From Actinotalea ferrariae (GTDB lineage Bacteria; Actinomycetota; Actinomycetes; Actinomycetales; Cellulomonadaceae): a stretch of 63,867 bases of DNA. The stretch lies in contig NZ_JACVQL010000019.1 of the NCBI RefSeq assembly GCF_019733465.1, forward strand, positions 1 through 63,867, in the 5' to 3' direction. Position 1 is the stretch's first letter; each line of letters begins with the position of its first letter. The notes under the pieces are model-generated. The model did not search any database and had not been told where the DNA came from. It was given only the letters and a program-made list of their open reading frames with translations. Positions 33,708 through 43,907 of the stretch are shown here, piece by piece. Made by a program: the position numbers and the translations under genes.

Positions 33708-34883
33708 TCAGGACGGGTGCGCCGGACGACCGGGCGACGGGTCGGCGGGCTCGCGCAGCGGGGCGTACGCGGACGCGTACGCCCGCGGGCCGACCGACGG
33801 GGCGGTGAGGTCCCGCAGCAGCGGAGGCACCCGCGCGATCCGGCTCATCCGGTCCGTCATGCGCTGCACGTGCTCGACGCGCGGGCGACGCGCCCGCTCC
33901 AGGTCGCTCCCGAGCCGGGACCAGTCGCCGCCGGCCGCGACGAGCGCCGCGAGCACGACGGCGTCCTCGAGGGCGAGAGCGGCTCCCTGGGCCCACACGG
34001 GTGCGACGGCGTGCGCGGCGTCGCCGATCAGGACCAGTCGACCGGCGTTCCAGCGCCGGCCCCGCACCTCGTCGACCGGCGAGTGGTACAGCTCGGCACC
34101 GGGTGCCAGCGCGGCGACGGTCGCCTCGACGACGGGCGCCGGGAAGGCGGCGAACGTCGTGCGCAGCCAGTCGCGCCCCGAGCCGGCCGGGCCACCTCGT
34201 GTCGCGGACGCGTACCCGTACACGTGCGCGTCGTCGACCGGGATGAGCAGGAGCGTGCCGCGGCTGCCGGACCACACCGTCCAGCAGTCGACTCCCGGGT
34301 TCGCCACCACGAACCGCCAGCTGGTCTCGGTCATCAGCGACCCCTGCGCAGGCGCGGCCGGGCCCCCGGCGGCCGCAGCGATCGCGGCACGCACGCGCGA
34401 CCGCACCCCGTCCGCGCCGACGACCAGGTCGAAGCGTTCGGGCCCGGCCGGCGGCACGCGCACGGACGCACCGGAGGTGCTCGTCGTCACCTCGTCCACC
34501 GGCGCAGCCCACCTGACGTCCGCCAGGGCGACGTCCCGACGGAGGACCTCGAGGAGGATGCCCCGGCGCAGGCAGACGGACGGCTGCCCGGACCCCCAGA
34601 ACCGCTCCTCGTCCACCGCGAACAGCAGACGGCCCGCACCGTTGCGGTACTCCCTGCGCCGGACGCGGATGCCGCGGTCCATCGTCTCGTCGGCGACGCC
34701 GAGCGCCGCGAGCGCCCGCACGGCGTTCCCCGGCAGGTTGATCTTTAGCCCCTCGGCCGACGGGCCGGACGACCGCTCCAGCACGGTGCAGGCCACGCCG
34801 CGGAGCGAGAGCGCGCGAGCGAGGGCCGAACCCGCGATGCCTCCGCCGACGACGCCGATCGCGCCGACCCGGCCGGGCGTCAC
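33708..34883 (-). CDS. Group A FAD-dependent monooxygenase
   Basis: A 391-residue flavin monooxygenase (PHBH-like fold). FAD motif VVGGGIAGSALARAL near residue 11, DG motif VVGADGVRSRVR, and GD motif LIGDAAHAVAPVWAQGAALALEDA are all present. Such enzymes hydroxylate aromatic or polycyclic substrates using NAD(P)H and O2; some inactivate antibiotics such as tetracyclines or rifamycins, but nothing here picks a substrate. Its GTG overlaps the stop of the BBE-type oxidase gene by 4 bp, so the two are one translational unit. Confidence 0.88.
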   Translation of the reverse strand: MTPGRVGAIGVVGGGIAGSALARALSLRGVACTVLERSSGPSAEGLKINLPGNAVRALAALGVADETMDRGIRVRRREYRNGAGRLLFAVDEERFWGSGQPSVCLRRGILLEVLRRDVALADVRWAAPVDEVTTSTSGASVRVPPAGPERFDLVVGADGVRSRVRAAIAAAAGGPAAPAQGSLMTETSWRFVVANPGVDCWTVWSGSRGTLLLIPVDDAHVYGYASATRGGPAGSGRDWLRTTFAAFPAPVVEATVAALAPGAELYHSPVDEVRGRRWNAGRLVLIGDAAHAVAPVWAQGAALALEDAVVLAALVAAGGDWSRLGSDLERARRPRVEHVQRMTDRMSRIARVPPLLRDLTAPSVGPRAYASAYAPLREPADPSPGRPAHPS

Positions 34884-36389
34884 GGAGCGCCGCCCGTGCG
34901 CGCCGGGCGCACGTTCCGGTTGCTGCGGAAGAGGTTGCCCGGGTCGTACCGCGCCTTCACGGCCGCGAGCCGGTCGTAGTTCGGGCCGTACGTCGCGCGG
35001 ACGCGCTCCTCGCCCTCGTCCGCCGTCTGGAAGTTGATGTAGGACCGCCCCGTGCCGAGGGGTTCCAGGGCACGGCCCGCAGCGCGTACCCAGTGCCGGA
35101 ACTCGTCCGCGCGCGGCTCGTCCGGCGCCCACATGCCGTTGACCCCGCTGACGTAGCACGTGTCGCGGTTGCCGACCGCCCCGTCGTCCTCGGCGTGCTC
35201 GTTGAGCGCGCCGCCGACGTGGAGGAACCCCACCTCGGCCCCGGGGATCTCGCAGTCCGCGAACACCGCGCGGGCACGGTCGAGCAGCTCGTCGGTGAGG
35301 TCCGCGTGGTAGGTGGTCCGCCAGTAGTAGTGCATCCCGCGGGGCTCGCCGTCGTCGAGGTAGCTCTGCACGGCGGTGTACGGCATCGGCTCGAGGAGGT
35401 CGACCACGGGCCCGCCGATCGCTCGGAAGGGGGGCCAGGGCGTCCTCCGGGTGATCGCCGGTGTAGCACACGGCCATCGCGCAGAGCTTGCGACCGTGCC
35501 ACTCCTCGGGGACGAACGGCTCGGGTGGCGCGTGGAGGAGCAGGAGCCACACCGCGAGCTCCCGCGGCGCACGGGTGGTCAGGGTCCGGTAGGCGCGGAG
35601 CACCTCGGGAGCCCGGTCGAACGGCCAGGCGATCAGGCCGCCGACGACGTCCGGTCCGACCTCGTGGAGGCGGAGGCTGAGGCGGGTCACGACGCCGACG
35701 TTCGCCCCCGCCCCGCGTACCGCCCAGAAGAGGTCCGGGTGCTCGTCGCGAGACGCGCGACGCAGCACGCCGTCGGCCGTGACGATCTCGACCTCGACCA
35801 GGTTGTCCGCGGTCCAGCCGAACCGGCGGCTGAGGTAGCCCAGCCCGCCGCCGAGCGTCAGACCCGCGACGCCGACGTCCGAGATGAAGCCGAGCACCGT
35901 CGCGAGTCCGTGCTCCTGGGTGGCCTCGTCCACGTCCCCGAGGCGGCACCCCGGGCCGACGTGCGCGACCCGGCCCACGGGGTCGACGGTGACCTGCGTC
36001 ATCCGCGCCATGTCGAGCAGCAGGCCTCCGTGGGGGATCGAGGTGCCGGCGATGTGGTGCCCCCGGCCCTTGACTCCGAGCAGCAGCCCACCGTCGCGCG
36101 CGAACGTCACGACGGTCGCCACGTCGGCGGGGGAAACGGGCTGGACGACCAGGGCGGGGACCGCCTGCACCATGCCGTTCCAGAGCCCGACGGCGTCGTC
36201 CCAGCCCGGGTCGCCCGCGCGCAGGACCGCGCCGTCGATCGCGGCCGTGAGCGCGTCGACCTGCGCCGGACCGACGGCGACGTGCCCGCCGGCGGCGGTG
36301 GTGTCGTCGACGGTGGTGTCGTCGACGGCGGGGTCGTCGACGGCTGCGTGCCTGCGCGCGCCGCGGCGCCGGGTGAGGTCATCGGTCAT
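34880..36389 (-). pseudogene. BBE-type FAD-binding oxidoreductase, frameshifted
   Basis: A berberine-bridge-type FAD oxidase split by one extra base in a run of six G (35429-35434; C on the coding strand). The first frame holds the FAD domain: KGRGHHIAGTSIPHGGLLLD, GLTLGGGLGYLSRRFG and LFWAVRGAGANVGVV. The second frame starts in mid-sentence at PFRAIGGPVVDLL and ends with the BBE domain (YINFQTADEGEERVRATYG, DPGNLFRSNRNV). Removing one C joins them into 502 residues, normal for the family. Either a sequence error or a recent mutation: both halves keep good codon use. Residues 16-33 are a VDDT-rich repeat. Confidence 0.82.
36301..36345 (-). repeat. Imperfect 15-bp tandem repeat, three copies
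   Basis: Three adjacent 15-bp units around GTCGTCGACGG (36301-36315, 36316-36330, 36331-36345; two or three differences among them) lie in the 5' end of the frameshifted oxidase gene. They code for repeated VDDT/VDDP residues ahead of the FAD domain. Confidence 0.75.
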
Positions 36390-36523
36390 GGCGCACGCTC
36401 CTCGTGCTCGTCCAGGATTTCCCCGAACGTACGGAGGTCGCCGTGCGCCCCGCATCGGTCGGTCGGCCCGGTCGGGAGGGGCGACGGCTGGGCAGTTCTG
36501 CCCATGGCCGCGGGCTCCCGGGC

Positions 36524-38170
36524 TCATGCGAGGTCGTGCTCGTAGGCGTACGAGGTGGCGGCGGCGCGGGAGCGCACGCCGAGCTTGGCCAGGATGCTGC
36601 TCACGTGGTGCGCGACGGTCCGCTCGCTGAGCCAGAGCTCGGCGGCGATCGCCCGGTTGGTCCTCCCCGAGGCGACGAGCCGCAGCACCTCCGCCTCGCG
36701 CGTCGTGAGCGCCGCGCCACCGCCCGTCGGCGGCCGGATGCCGGGCGGGCCGACCCTCCGGACGTCCGGCGCCGCGCCCAGGTCCTGGAACACGGCGCGC
36801 ACGGCGTCGATCTCGAGGGCCGCGGCGTCGTCGTCGCCCAGCGCGCGACAGGCTGTCGCGGCGACCTCCCGGGCACGCGCGGCCTCGTAGGGGGCACCGA
36901 GCTCGCGCCAGACGCGCCACGAGGCTCGGGCAGCGGAGAGCGCGGCGCGCGCGTCGCCCTCGGCCAGGAGCACCAGCGCGTGCACGCGGCCGGCCGCCGC
37001 GTCCAGCAGCGCGGACCCGACGTCGGCCACGGTCGACCTCAGCTCGTCGACCGCGGAACGAGCCCCGGCGACGTCGTCCGCTGCGAGGCGGATCTCTGCG
37101 GCCGCCGGGAGCAGCCGGCACCGCGCGAGCGCGTCGGTCGTCTCGTCGAGCGCCACGTCGATCGAGCGGAGGGCCGCCGCGGTCCTGCCCTGCGACAGCT
37201 GCAGCAGGGACCACCCCGGCTGGGGGACCGTGCCCCAGCGGGCCGCCTCGCGGTAGAGCCCCTCGGCGCGGGCGTACTGCCCGCGGAGTCTGAGGAGGTC
37301 GGCCTCCTGATGGGCAGCCAGGCTCAGCGCCGGCTGGCCGGGAGGGTCGGACAGTCGCCGGACCGCGACGCGGGCCTCGGCGAGCGCCTCCGACCACGCG
37401 CCGCGCAGCTGGAGGACCTCGGACCGGTGCACGAGGCACTGCCCGCGGTAGGAGACCAGGCCCGGCTGCGCGTCGCACCACTGGCTGAGGGCGGCCGTCC
37501 ACTCCCGGGCGCGCCGCGCGTCGAAGGTGTCCCGGCACGCCTCGATCACGGCGCAGTAGACGAGTCCCGCGGCCATCGGCGACACCTCGCCCGTCGTGAC
37601 CGCGACCATCACCTCGTCGAGCAGCGTCAGGCCCTCGGCGACACGCAGCGACGCGATGAGCGCCTGCCCACGCCCGAGCAGCGAGAACGCCTGGAGGTCG
37701 GCCTCCGCGAAGCGCTCGCCGATCACGCCGGCACGCGCGAACGTGGCGTAGGCGGTCTCGGCGTCACCGCGCGCGAGGCTGTCGAGCGCCTCGGGGACCA
37801 GCAGGTACCCCCGTTCGACGCAGTCGACCGCCGCGTCGTCGACGCCGTCGAGGAGCGTGCGGGCGCGGGCGAGCCAGCCGCTGCTCCGCGCGAGGTCACC
37901 GCGCAGCCAGAAGGTCAGAGCGAGCCAGGCTGCAGCCCGGGCCGCGCCACGGGGCTCACCGCGGCGGGCGTGCTCGCGGTGCAGCCGCTCGCGCAGGCGC
38001 GTGGCGTCGTCCTCCCGGCCGACGAGGTAGGCCGCCGTCGCCAGGCGCTCGAGGTCGACGGGCTCCAAGGGCTCCGCCTCGTCGGCAGCGCTGAGCTGCG
38101 CGAAGGCGTCGGCCCATGCCAGCCGGCGGACCGACTCGCGTCCGCGCGCGAGGACCTCGGCGGTGACCAT
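36524..38170 (-). CDS. LuxR-family transcription regulator with TPR-like sensor region
   Basis: A 548-residue regulator. Residues 1-470 are alpha-helical repeats with Ala/Leu/Arg patterning typical of TPR-like sensor parts of large ATPase-free LuxR regulators. The C-terminal 65 residues are a LuxR/GerE helix-turn-helix ([20 protein letters not shown], then [20 protein letters not shown]). No NB-ARC or P-loop is visible. It lies 134 bp upstream of the oxidase gene in the same direction, followed by the monooxygenase, so it may activate these two flavoenzymes. Confidence 0.87.
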   Translation of the reverse strand: MVTAEVLARGRESVRRLAWADAFAQLSAADEAEPLEPVDLERLATAAYLVGREDDATRLRERLHREHARRGEPRGAARAAAWLALTFWLRGDLARSSGWLARARTLLDGVDDAAVDCVERGYLLVPEALDSLARGDAETAYATFARAGVIGERFAEADLQAFSLLGRGQALIASLRVAEGLTLLDEVMVAVTTGEVSPMAAGLVYCAVIEACRDTFDARRAREWTAALSQWCDAQPGLVSYRGQCLVHRSEVLQLRGAWSEALAEARVAVRRLSDPPGQPALSLAAHQEADLLRLRGQYARAEGLYREAARWGTVPQPGWSLLQLSQGRTAAALRSIDVALDETTDALARCRLLPAAAEIRLAADDVAGARSAVDELRSTVADVGSALLDAAAGRVHALVLLAEGDARAALSAARASWRVWRELGAPYEAARAREVAATACRALGDDDAAALEIDAVRAVFQDLGAAPDVRRVGPPGIRPPTGGGAALTTREAEVLRLVASGRTNRAIAAELWLSERTVAHHVSSILAKLGVRSRAAATSYAYEHDLA

Positions 38171-38246
38171 CGACTCATCTCCGCGGCACCGGGCACAGGC
38201 GCCGTCCCCACCGTACTGCCCGCGCAGGACCCGGAGAACGCCCGCG

Positions 38247-39125
38247 TCAGGTCGTCCCGAGCACCTCGCGCAGCCGCGCGGCGAACGCGTCGGGCTCGCC
38301 CGTCTGGCCGAACTCGCCGCCGAGGAAGCCGCCGTGGTCGCCGGGGAACTCGGTGACCTCGACCCCCAGGGCCTCCGCGACCGCCACCGTCGCTCGCGCC
38401 GTCATCGAGTGGCCGCTCGCCGCACCGACCGCGACGACGAGGCGGGTCCCGGCCGCCCGCAGCGCGGCGACGTCGGGGCGGTACCCGCTCACGGGCGCGG
38501 AGACGCCGGAGAGGAGGGGGTCGTCCCTCGAGCCGTCGTCCTCCGTCGGCAGGCCGAACGCTGCGGGGTCGGGTACCTCGAGGACGAAGTCGGCGGGCAG
38601 CTCGCCCTCGACCGACGTCATCGCGATGAACGCCGCCATGCCGGCACCCCACCCGCGCTCGTGGTAGACCTCCGTGACCTTGCGGCTCACGGCGAGCACG
38701 ACGTCGGCGTCGGGCAGCAGGGGCAGGACGGGCGGCTCGTGCGCCACGAGCGTCGCGACGTCCTCGGGGTGCGCGGCGACGAGCGCGAGGCCGGCGACCG
38801 CGCCGCCGCTGCTGCCGAAGACGTCGACGGGACCGCCACCGAGGTGCTCGATCAGACGGTGCAGGTCGTCGGCCTGCTGCTCCGGGCGGTGCTCGGTGCT
38901 GCCGTCGTCCCGGGTGCTGCGACCGAGACCGCGCGGGTCGTAGGTGAGGACGGTGCGGTCGGGGAAGTGGGAGGCCAGCGTCCCGAAGCCCTCGGCGGTC
39001 ATCGGCTGACCGATCAGCAGCAGCGGCCGGGGGAGGCCGGGGGCCGGGGCCGGTCCGTGCACGTCGAACGCGATGGTGGCGCCCGGGACCTCGAGCGTCT
39101 CCTGGACTGCGGGTGTGGTCGTCAT
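38247..39125 (-). CDS. Alpha/beta hydrolase
   Basis: A 292-residue alpha/beta hydrolase. [31 protein letters not shown], nucleophile elbow [20 protein letters not shown] (Ser in GSSGG), and a C-terminal [11 protein letters not shown] with the catalytic His. It resembles epoxide hydrolase or haloalkane-type alpha/beta hydrolases; specificity cannot be assigned. AGGAGG precedes the ATG at 39125. Upstream of the LuxR gene in the same orientation. Confidence 0.86.
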   Translation of the reverse strand: MTTTPAVQETLEVPGATIAFDVHGPAPAPGLPRPLLLIGQPMTAEGFGTLASHFPDRTVLTYDPRGLGRSTRDDGSTEHRPEQQADDLHRLIEHLGGGPVDVFGSSGGAVAGLALVAAHPEDVATLVAHEPPVLPLLPDADVVLAVSRKVTEVYHERGWGAGMAAFIAMTSVEGELPADFVLEVPDPAAFGLPTEDDGSRDDPLLSGVSAPVSGYRPDVAALRAAGTRLVVAVGAASGHSMTARATVAVAEALGVEVTEFPGDHGGFLGGEFGQTGEPDAFAARLREVLGTT

Positions 39126-39231
39126 GGGTCGTCCCCTCCTGTCGTCCGGGCGCCGGGTGGGTCCCCGGCCACTGGTGGAGTGACCCGCGGCCGCCCCGGA
39201 ACTCATCGGGTCGCCTGACCGCGGAGCAGGC

Positions 39232-40215
39232 TCACCCTTCGGCGAGCGAGTCCCGCCACGCGTCGACCTCGGCCTTGTGGGTGTCGTAGAACTCCTGCTG
39301 GTGCTCGACGCCGATCTCGGCCTGCCGGCGCGCGAGGTCGACCTCCTCGCGGCACGTGAAGTCGGCGACGGCCGTCGCGATCTCCTCGTCCGTCACAGCA
39401 GCGAGGCGCGCCTCCTGCTGGTCGTCGAACGACTCGTCCTCGGCCTCGGCGGGGCTCACGTTGTAGACCGCAGCCGCCTTGTCGTAGATGAACGCCTCGG
39501 CGTCGGCCGGCGTCTCGAGGCCCGCGTAGCCGGCACCGGCCATGCACGACGCCCACTCGGCGTCGAGCTCGCTCGTCCGCGGGTCGCTCGCGATGGCCGC
39601 CCACATGGCGTCCAGCTCGTCCTCGAGCGCCTCGTACGCGCCCCCGGCCAGGCCGTTCTCGACGTCCACCTCGTGCTGCGCGCTCCCCTGGCAGCCGGCG
39701 GTCTGCCAGTCGTACGCCTCCGGCTCGTCGCCGCCCTGGCTGCGAGGGCCCCACAGCGCCTCGGACCAGGCCTGCAGTTCCTGCTGCGACATGCTCTCGT
39801 ACCTGACTTCGTTCGGGTCGACGAACTGGTCCTCGCCGAACGGGCGGGTCGTCGCCGCGTAGCCGAACTGCTCCGCGAACTCGAGGGTGCCCCACTCGAC
39901 GCCGAGCTCGGCCGCGGCGCCGGTGCCGTGCGTGCTCAGGTAGTCGACCGGGGTGTACTCGAACCCCAGCTCCGCCATGCACGCGGCGACGCGGTTCTCG
40001 ACCTCCGTCATCCGCGCGTGCGCCACCTCCTCGTCGTCGTCGGCGTAGGCCTCGTCGAGGATCTCGTCGATGACGCCCTGGGGCAGGTCCTCCGGGACGC
40101 TCTCACCACCTCCGCCCTCAGCACCTCCACCGCCTGCCGAACCTCCGCAGCCCGTGAGGACGACGAGGAGGGCGCAACCGGCGACGCTCACGGTCCGGCG
40201 GGGGATGCGGTTCAT
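39232..40215 (-). CDS. Putative lipoprotein
   Basis: A 327-residue exported lipoprotein: signal peptide with a lipobox LTGC at residues 20-23 (VSVAGCALLVVLTGC), then a Gly-rich linker, then a helical, Glu/Asp/Ala-rich body with several Cys residues (VAACMAEL, TAGCQGSA, WASCMAGAGY, FTCREEV) in a repeating spacing that suggests paired disulfides. I do not recognise a named domain; similar acidic Cys-containing lipoproteins occur in actinobacteria. Confidence 0.75.
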   Translation of the reverse strand: MNRIPRRTVSVAGCALLVVLTGCGGSAGGGGAEGGGGESVPEDLPQGVIDEILDEAYADDDEEVAHARMTEVENRVAACMAELGFEYTPVDYLSTHGTGAAAELGVEWGTLEFAEQFGYAATTRPFGEDQFVDPNEVRYESMSQQELQAWSEALWGPRSQGGDEPEAYDWQTAGCQGSAQHEVDVENGLAGGAYEALEDELDAMWAAIASDPRTSELDAEWASCMAGAGYAGLETPADAEAFIYDKAAAVYNVSPAEAEDESFDDQQEARLAAVTDEEIATAVADFTCREEVDLARRQAEIGVEHQQEFYDTHKAEVDAWRDSLAEG

Positions 40216-40319
40216 GCGGGCCTCTCGCGTCGGGGCGTGCTGTCGTGCAACCTATCGGGACGAGTCGCTGACGAGCGGCCCGCGCAACGCCGTGGCTGCT
40301 CGGGTCGGTGACCGGTTCG

Positions 40320-41810
40320 TCAGGCCAGCGCCGCGACCACCCCGGCCGCCGTCAGCAGGTCGGTCGTGGCGAAGCCGTCACCCGTGCCGTACGTCGGCTC
40401 CCAGTCCGGGTCCTGGTTGAGGTAGGACTGCGAGTCGCCTTGGAGCAGGCCGACGATCACCTCGGCGACGATCCGTCCGCCGACCGAACCGAGCTGACGG
40501 CCGCCGTGCTGCACCTCGGCCTCGCGCAGCACGTAGAACCACAGCGGCGTCCGGTTCTCCAGGTGGTACTCCTGCAGGTCCTCGAGGTCGGCGCCGGAGA
40601 GCGCGGGAAACTGCATCGCGGCCGCGATCCGCTGCCCCGACGGGACCCCCAGAGCGAGGCTCCGCAGCAGGTTGCGCGACGCCAGCGACACCTCCTCGCC
40701 CGCCGGTTGCCCGGGCAGCGAGAACAGGACGCTGGAGAGGGTCGTGTCGATGAGCTTGTTGCGCCGAGCCCGGTCGTCGCCGAAGTCGAAGAACGTCTGC
40801 CAGTCGATGAACCGGCGCGGCGCCCGGCAGCCGCCACGCAGGTCGGCCGGGTCGGGGTCGGCCGCCAGTGTGGCGTCGAACAGCAGCCCGAAGAAGTGCG
40901 TGGACGGATCGGTGGCGGTGGTGCCGAAGTTCGCGCGGTAGCTGGGGCGGATCTGGGAGTGGCCGGCCCGGTAGGCGCCCACGGAGAACTCGACCGGGAT
41001 GTAGGGAGCGTTGCGCCAGGAGAAGTGCCGGCGCCCGTGGCTGAGGACGTCGTCGACGACGTCCTGCCCCACGGTCCTCTCCAGGAACTCGTGGAGCACG
41101 ATCCACTGGTAGTGCCAGCGGACGATCCGCTGGGCTTCGGCGAACGTCTCACCGAGGGTCAACCCGGCGGCGTCGTCCTTCACGTCCTGGACCACCCGGT
41201 TGTGGAAACGCAGCAGCGCGAGGTGGAGCTGGGAGATCACGAGGTTCTCGTCGTTGCGCGGATCGCCGATGAGCGCGACCAGCTGGGTGTTGCGGGGGAG
41301 GTCGTAGCGCATCGCCCCCGGGACCGAGACGCCGTCGGCGCCGGAGATCTCCTCGACGAGCAGGGTGGTGCGGCCGTGGTCGACCGTCTGGTCGTACAGG
41401 TGCGGGCTTGCGACCGGGCCGCTGCCGTAGACGCTGTCCAGGTCGAGTGCGGGGATCCGGAAGTTGCGCAGCGACTCGGGGTCCTGGCGTCGCGCGAGGC
41501 TCGACGTCGCGTCGAAGGTCATGTCGTGGTCGAGGAACTGACCGAGGAAGGTCATCCCAGCCGCCATCCTGGGGTTGTCGCGGTTGCGAGCCGCGAGGTC
41601 CGGGTCCGTGATCAGGGCGATGGGGTCGCTCAGGTCGTCCCGGGCGTCCATCGGGCCGCCTGCGGCGCCGAGCTCGGTCAGAGCCCCGCGCATCGTCGGG
41701 GTGTCTGCTGCGAACGGCGGAAGCGTGGGGAAGAGCCGCCCGAAGCGGCCCTGGTCGTAGAACGTGGACCGCGGCGTCGTGACGCCGAGCTCTGCGTGTC
41801 CATGTGGCAT
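40320..41810 (-). CDS. Animal-type haem peroxidase family protein
   Basis: A 496-residue protein of the peroxidase-cyclooxygenase superfamily. GMTFLGQFLDHDMTFDATS carries the distal His region, LFRFHN-like LHLALLRFHNRVVQD follows, EAQRIVRWHYQWIVLHEFLE and a proximal-His helix region (GAYRAGHSQIRPSY), and a C-terminal YGTGDGFATTDLL. There is no signal peptide. Bacterial members are peroxidases of largely unknown substrate. AAGGGG precedes the ATG. Divergent from a secreted gamma-glutamyltransferase gene over 216 bp with no visible gene. Confidence 0.86.
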   Translation of the reverse strand: MPHGHAELGVTTPRSTFYDQGRFGRLFPTLPPFAADTPTMRGALTELGAAGGPMDARDDLSDPIALITDPDLAARNRDNPRMAAGMTFLGQFLDHDMTFDATSSLARRQDPESLRNFRIPALDLDSVYGSGPVASPHLYDQTVDHGRTTLLVEEISGADGVSVPGAMRYDLPRNTQLVALIGDPRNDENLVISQLHLALLRFHNRVVQDVKDDAAGLTLGETFAEAQRIVRWHYQWIVLHEFLERTVGQDVVDDVLSHGRRHFSWRNAPYIPVEFSVGAYRAGHSQIRPSYRANFGTTATDPSTHFFGLLFDATLAADPDPADLRGGCRAPRRFIDWQTFFDFGDDRARRNKLIDTTLSSVLFSLPGQPAGEEVSLASRNLLRSLALGVPSGQRIAAAMQFPALSGADLEDLQEYHLENRTPLWFYVLREAEVQHGGRQLGSVGGRIVAEVIVGLLQGDSQSYLNQDPDWEPTYGTGDGFATTDLLTAAGVVAALA

Positions 41811-42026
41811 GGCCGACCCCTTGTCTCGCTGGGCGGCGTCTCACGTTCCCGGCGGCGTCGACCAGGCTCGTCACGGATGTCGGTGCGAGAGCGCCGACGG
41901 AGCCAGTGTGCTCGCCCCGAGCGGCGCTCGGCAGGGGGTGGGTCGCGGTACGTACGCACATCTCCTCGACGCCCCCGCCAGCAGGTGGTAGGACGGGACC
42001 TACCGCCTCTGGCCCGAGGACATCTG

Positions 42027-43817
42027 ATGCGATCGACCCGGCAGATCGGCTCGCGGGTGGCGCTCGTCGCCGCCGTCGCCCTCGCACTGGGCATGGGCGT
42101 CGCGCCCGCCTCGGCGCACCCGCCGCGCCCGGGTCACAGCGAGAAGGTCCCGGTCGCCACCGGGTACGGCGGGGCGGTCACCACGGTCGACGCGGACGCG
42201 ACCCGGGTGGGACTCGACGTGCTGCGCCGGGGCGGGAACGCGGTGGATGCCGCCGTCGCGGCCGCGGCGACGCTCGGCGTGACCGAGCCGTTCTCGGCAG
42301 GCATCGGGGGCGGCGGGTTCTTCGTGTACTACGACGCGGCGACCGGCCAGGTCCACACCATCGACGGGCGTGAGACCGCGCCGATGACCATGCAGAGCGA
42401 CGCGTTCGTGGAGGACGGCGTGCCGATCCCCTTCGCGGAGGCGGTGACGTCGGGCCTGTCCGTGGGCGTGCCCGGCACGCCGCGGACGTGGGCGACGGCT
42501 CTCGACCGGTGGGGTTCCCTGGACCTGCGGCAGGCCCTGAGGGGGGCCACCGAGGTGGCGCGGCGGGGATTCGTCGTGGACCAGACGTTCGTGGACCAGA
42601 CCACCGCGAACGCCGCGCGGTTCGCCGCCTTCCGGTCGTCGGCGGACCTCTTCCTGCGGCACGGTGCACCCCCCGCGGTCGGGTCGGTCTTCCGCAACCG
42701 CGACCTCGCCGAGACCTACGACGTGCTCGCCTATCGCGGGGTTTACGCGTTCTACACCGGCAGGCTCGCCCGGGAGATCGTCCGCACGGCCCAGAGGCCG
42801 CCGGTCAGCCGGCGCAGCCCGCTCGTCGTCCGCCCGGGCCTCTTGGAGCTGAGCGACCTCGCGTCCTACGAGGCACCTCTGCGCGCACCCACGCTCGTGT
42901 CGTACCGAGGGTTCGACGTCTACGGCATGGCGCCACCGTCGTCCGGCGGCTCGACCGTCGGCGAGGCCCTGAACATCCTCGAGGCGCGTCCCGGCGGACC
43001 CTTCGACGCGACCCAGACCCTGCACGGGTACCTCGAGGCGAGCGCGCTGGCGTTCGCCGACCGCAACCGGTACGTCGGCGACCCGTCGTTCGTCGACGTG
43101 CCCCTGGAGCAGCTGCTCTCGGACGGGTTCGCGGCGGAGCGCGCGTGCCTGATCGACCCGGCCGTCGCTCTGGTCAAGCCGGTGGCGCCCGGGGCGCCGG
43201 ACGGCGACTATGCCGCCTGCGAACCGGCGACGGTCGGCACGGAGGTGTCGGACGGGCAGTCCACGACGCACCTCACCACGGCGGACCGCTGGGGCAACGT
43301 GGTGGCGTACACCCTGACCATCGAGTCGCTCGGCGGCAACGGGATCGTGGTGCCGGGCCGCGGCTTCCTGCTCAACAACGAGCTGACCGACTTCAACTTC
43401 ACCGAAACCCAGGGCGGCAGCGACCCGAACCTGCCCGGCCCCGGCAAGCGGCCGCGCAGCTCGATGGCGCCGACCATCGTCCTGGCGGACGGCAAGCCGT
43501 ACCTGGCGCTCGGCTCCCCGGGTGGGTCCACGATCATCACGACGGTGCTCCAGATCCTCGTGAACCGCCTGGATCTCGGGATGGATCTGCCGGCCGCCGT
43601 CGCAGCGCCCCGCGCCACCCAGCGCAACACCGCCGCGGTCCAGGCTGAGCCCGGCTTCGACCGGACGGCGTTGCAGGCCCTCGGCCACGTGTTCACCGAC
43701 AACCCGGAGATCGGTGCGGCCACCGCGATCGAGTTCCTCCCCGGCGGCGCGCTCCTGGCGGTGGCGGAACCAGCTCGTCGCGGCGGGGGCAGCGCGGCGG
43801 TCGTCCACGGAGGATGA
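42027..43817 (+). CDS. ggt: Gamma-glutamyltransferase, secreted
   Basis: A 596-residue gamma-glutamyl transpeptidase/hydrolase with an N-terminal signal peptide (VALVAAVALALGMGVAPASA, cut after ASA). The self-cleaving catalytic Thr is T413 in the GQSTTHLT motif, where the two subunits separate. GGGNAVDAAVAAAATLGVTEP-like text near the start, GIGGGGFFVYYD and PRSSMAPTIVL also fit. It transfers or hydrolyses the gamma-glutamyl group of glutathione and related peptides outside the cell. Divergent from the haem peroxidase gene. Confidence 0.9.
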   Translation: MRSTRQIGSRVALVAAVALALGMGVAPASAHPPRPGHSEKVPVATGYGGAVTTVDADATRVGLDVLRRGGNAVDAAVAAAATLGVTEPFSAGIGGGGFFVYYDAATGQVHTIDGRETAPMTMQSDAFVEDGVPIPFAEAVTSGLSVGVPGTPRTWATALDRWGSLDLRQALRGATEVARRGFVVDQTFVDQTTANAARFAAFRSSADLFLRHGAPPAVGSVFRNRDLAETYDVLAYRGVYAFYTGRLAREIVRTAQRPPVSRRSPLVVRPGLLELSDLASYEAPLRAPTLVSYRGFDVYGMAPPSSGGSTVGEALNILEARPGGPFDATQTLHGYLEASALAFADRNRYVGDPSFVDVPLEQLLSDGFAAERACLIDPAVALVKPVAPGAPDGDYAACEPATVGTEVSDGQSTTHLTTADRWGNVVAYTLTIESLGGNGIVVPGRGFLLNNELTDFNFTETQGGSDPNLPGPGKRPRSSMAPTIVLADGKPYLALGSPGGSTIITTVLQILVNRLDLGMDLPAAVAAPRATQRNTAAVQAEPGFDRTALQALGHVFTDNPEIGAATAIEFLPGGALLAVAEPARRGGGSAAVVHGG

Positions 43818-43907
43818 CAGACCACGCGCCGTGCCGCGCGTCGCCCGGATCGCCGCACACCGATGTCCTGCTACTGGCGCCCGATCGGCGCGTCGCTAGG
43901 TTGAGGC

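Noticed and set aside
36404-38356. Long plus-strand open frame antisense to the LuxR regulator
   Set aside because: High-GC DNA leaves shadow frames open. The opposite strand encodes a complete LuxR protein with a recognisable helix-turn-helix; this frame is Arg/Gly/Val-rich with no domain.
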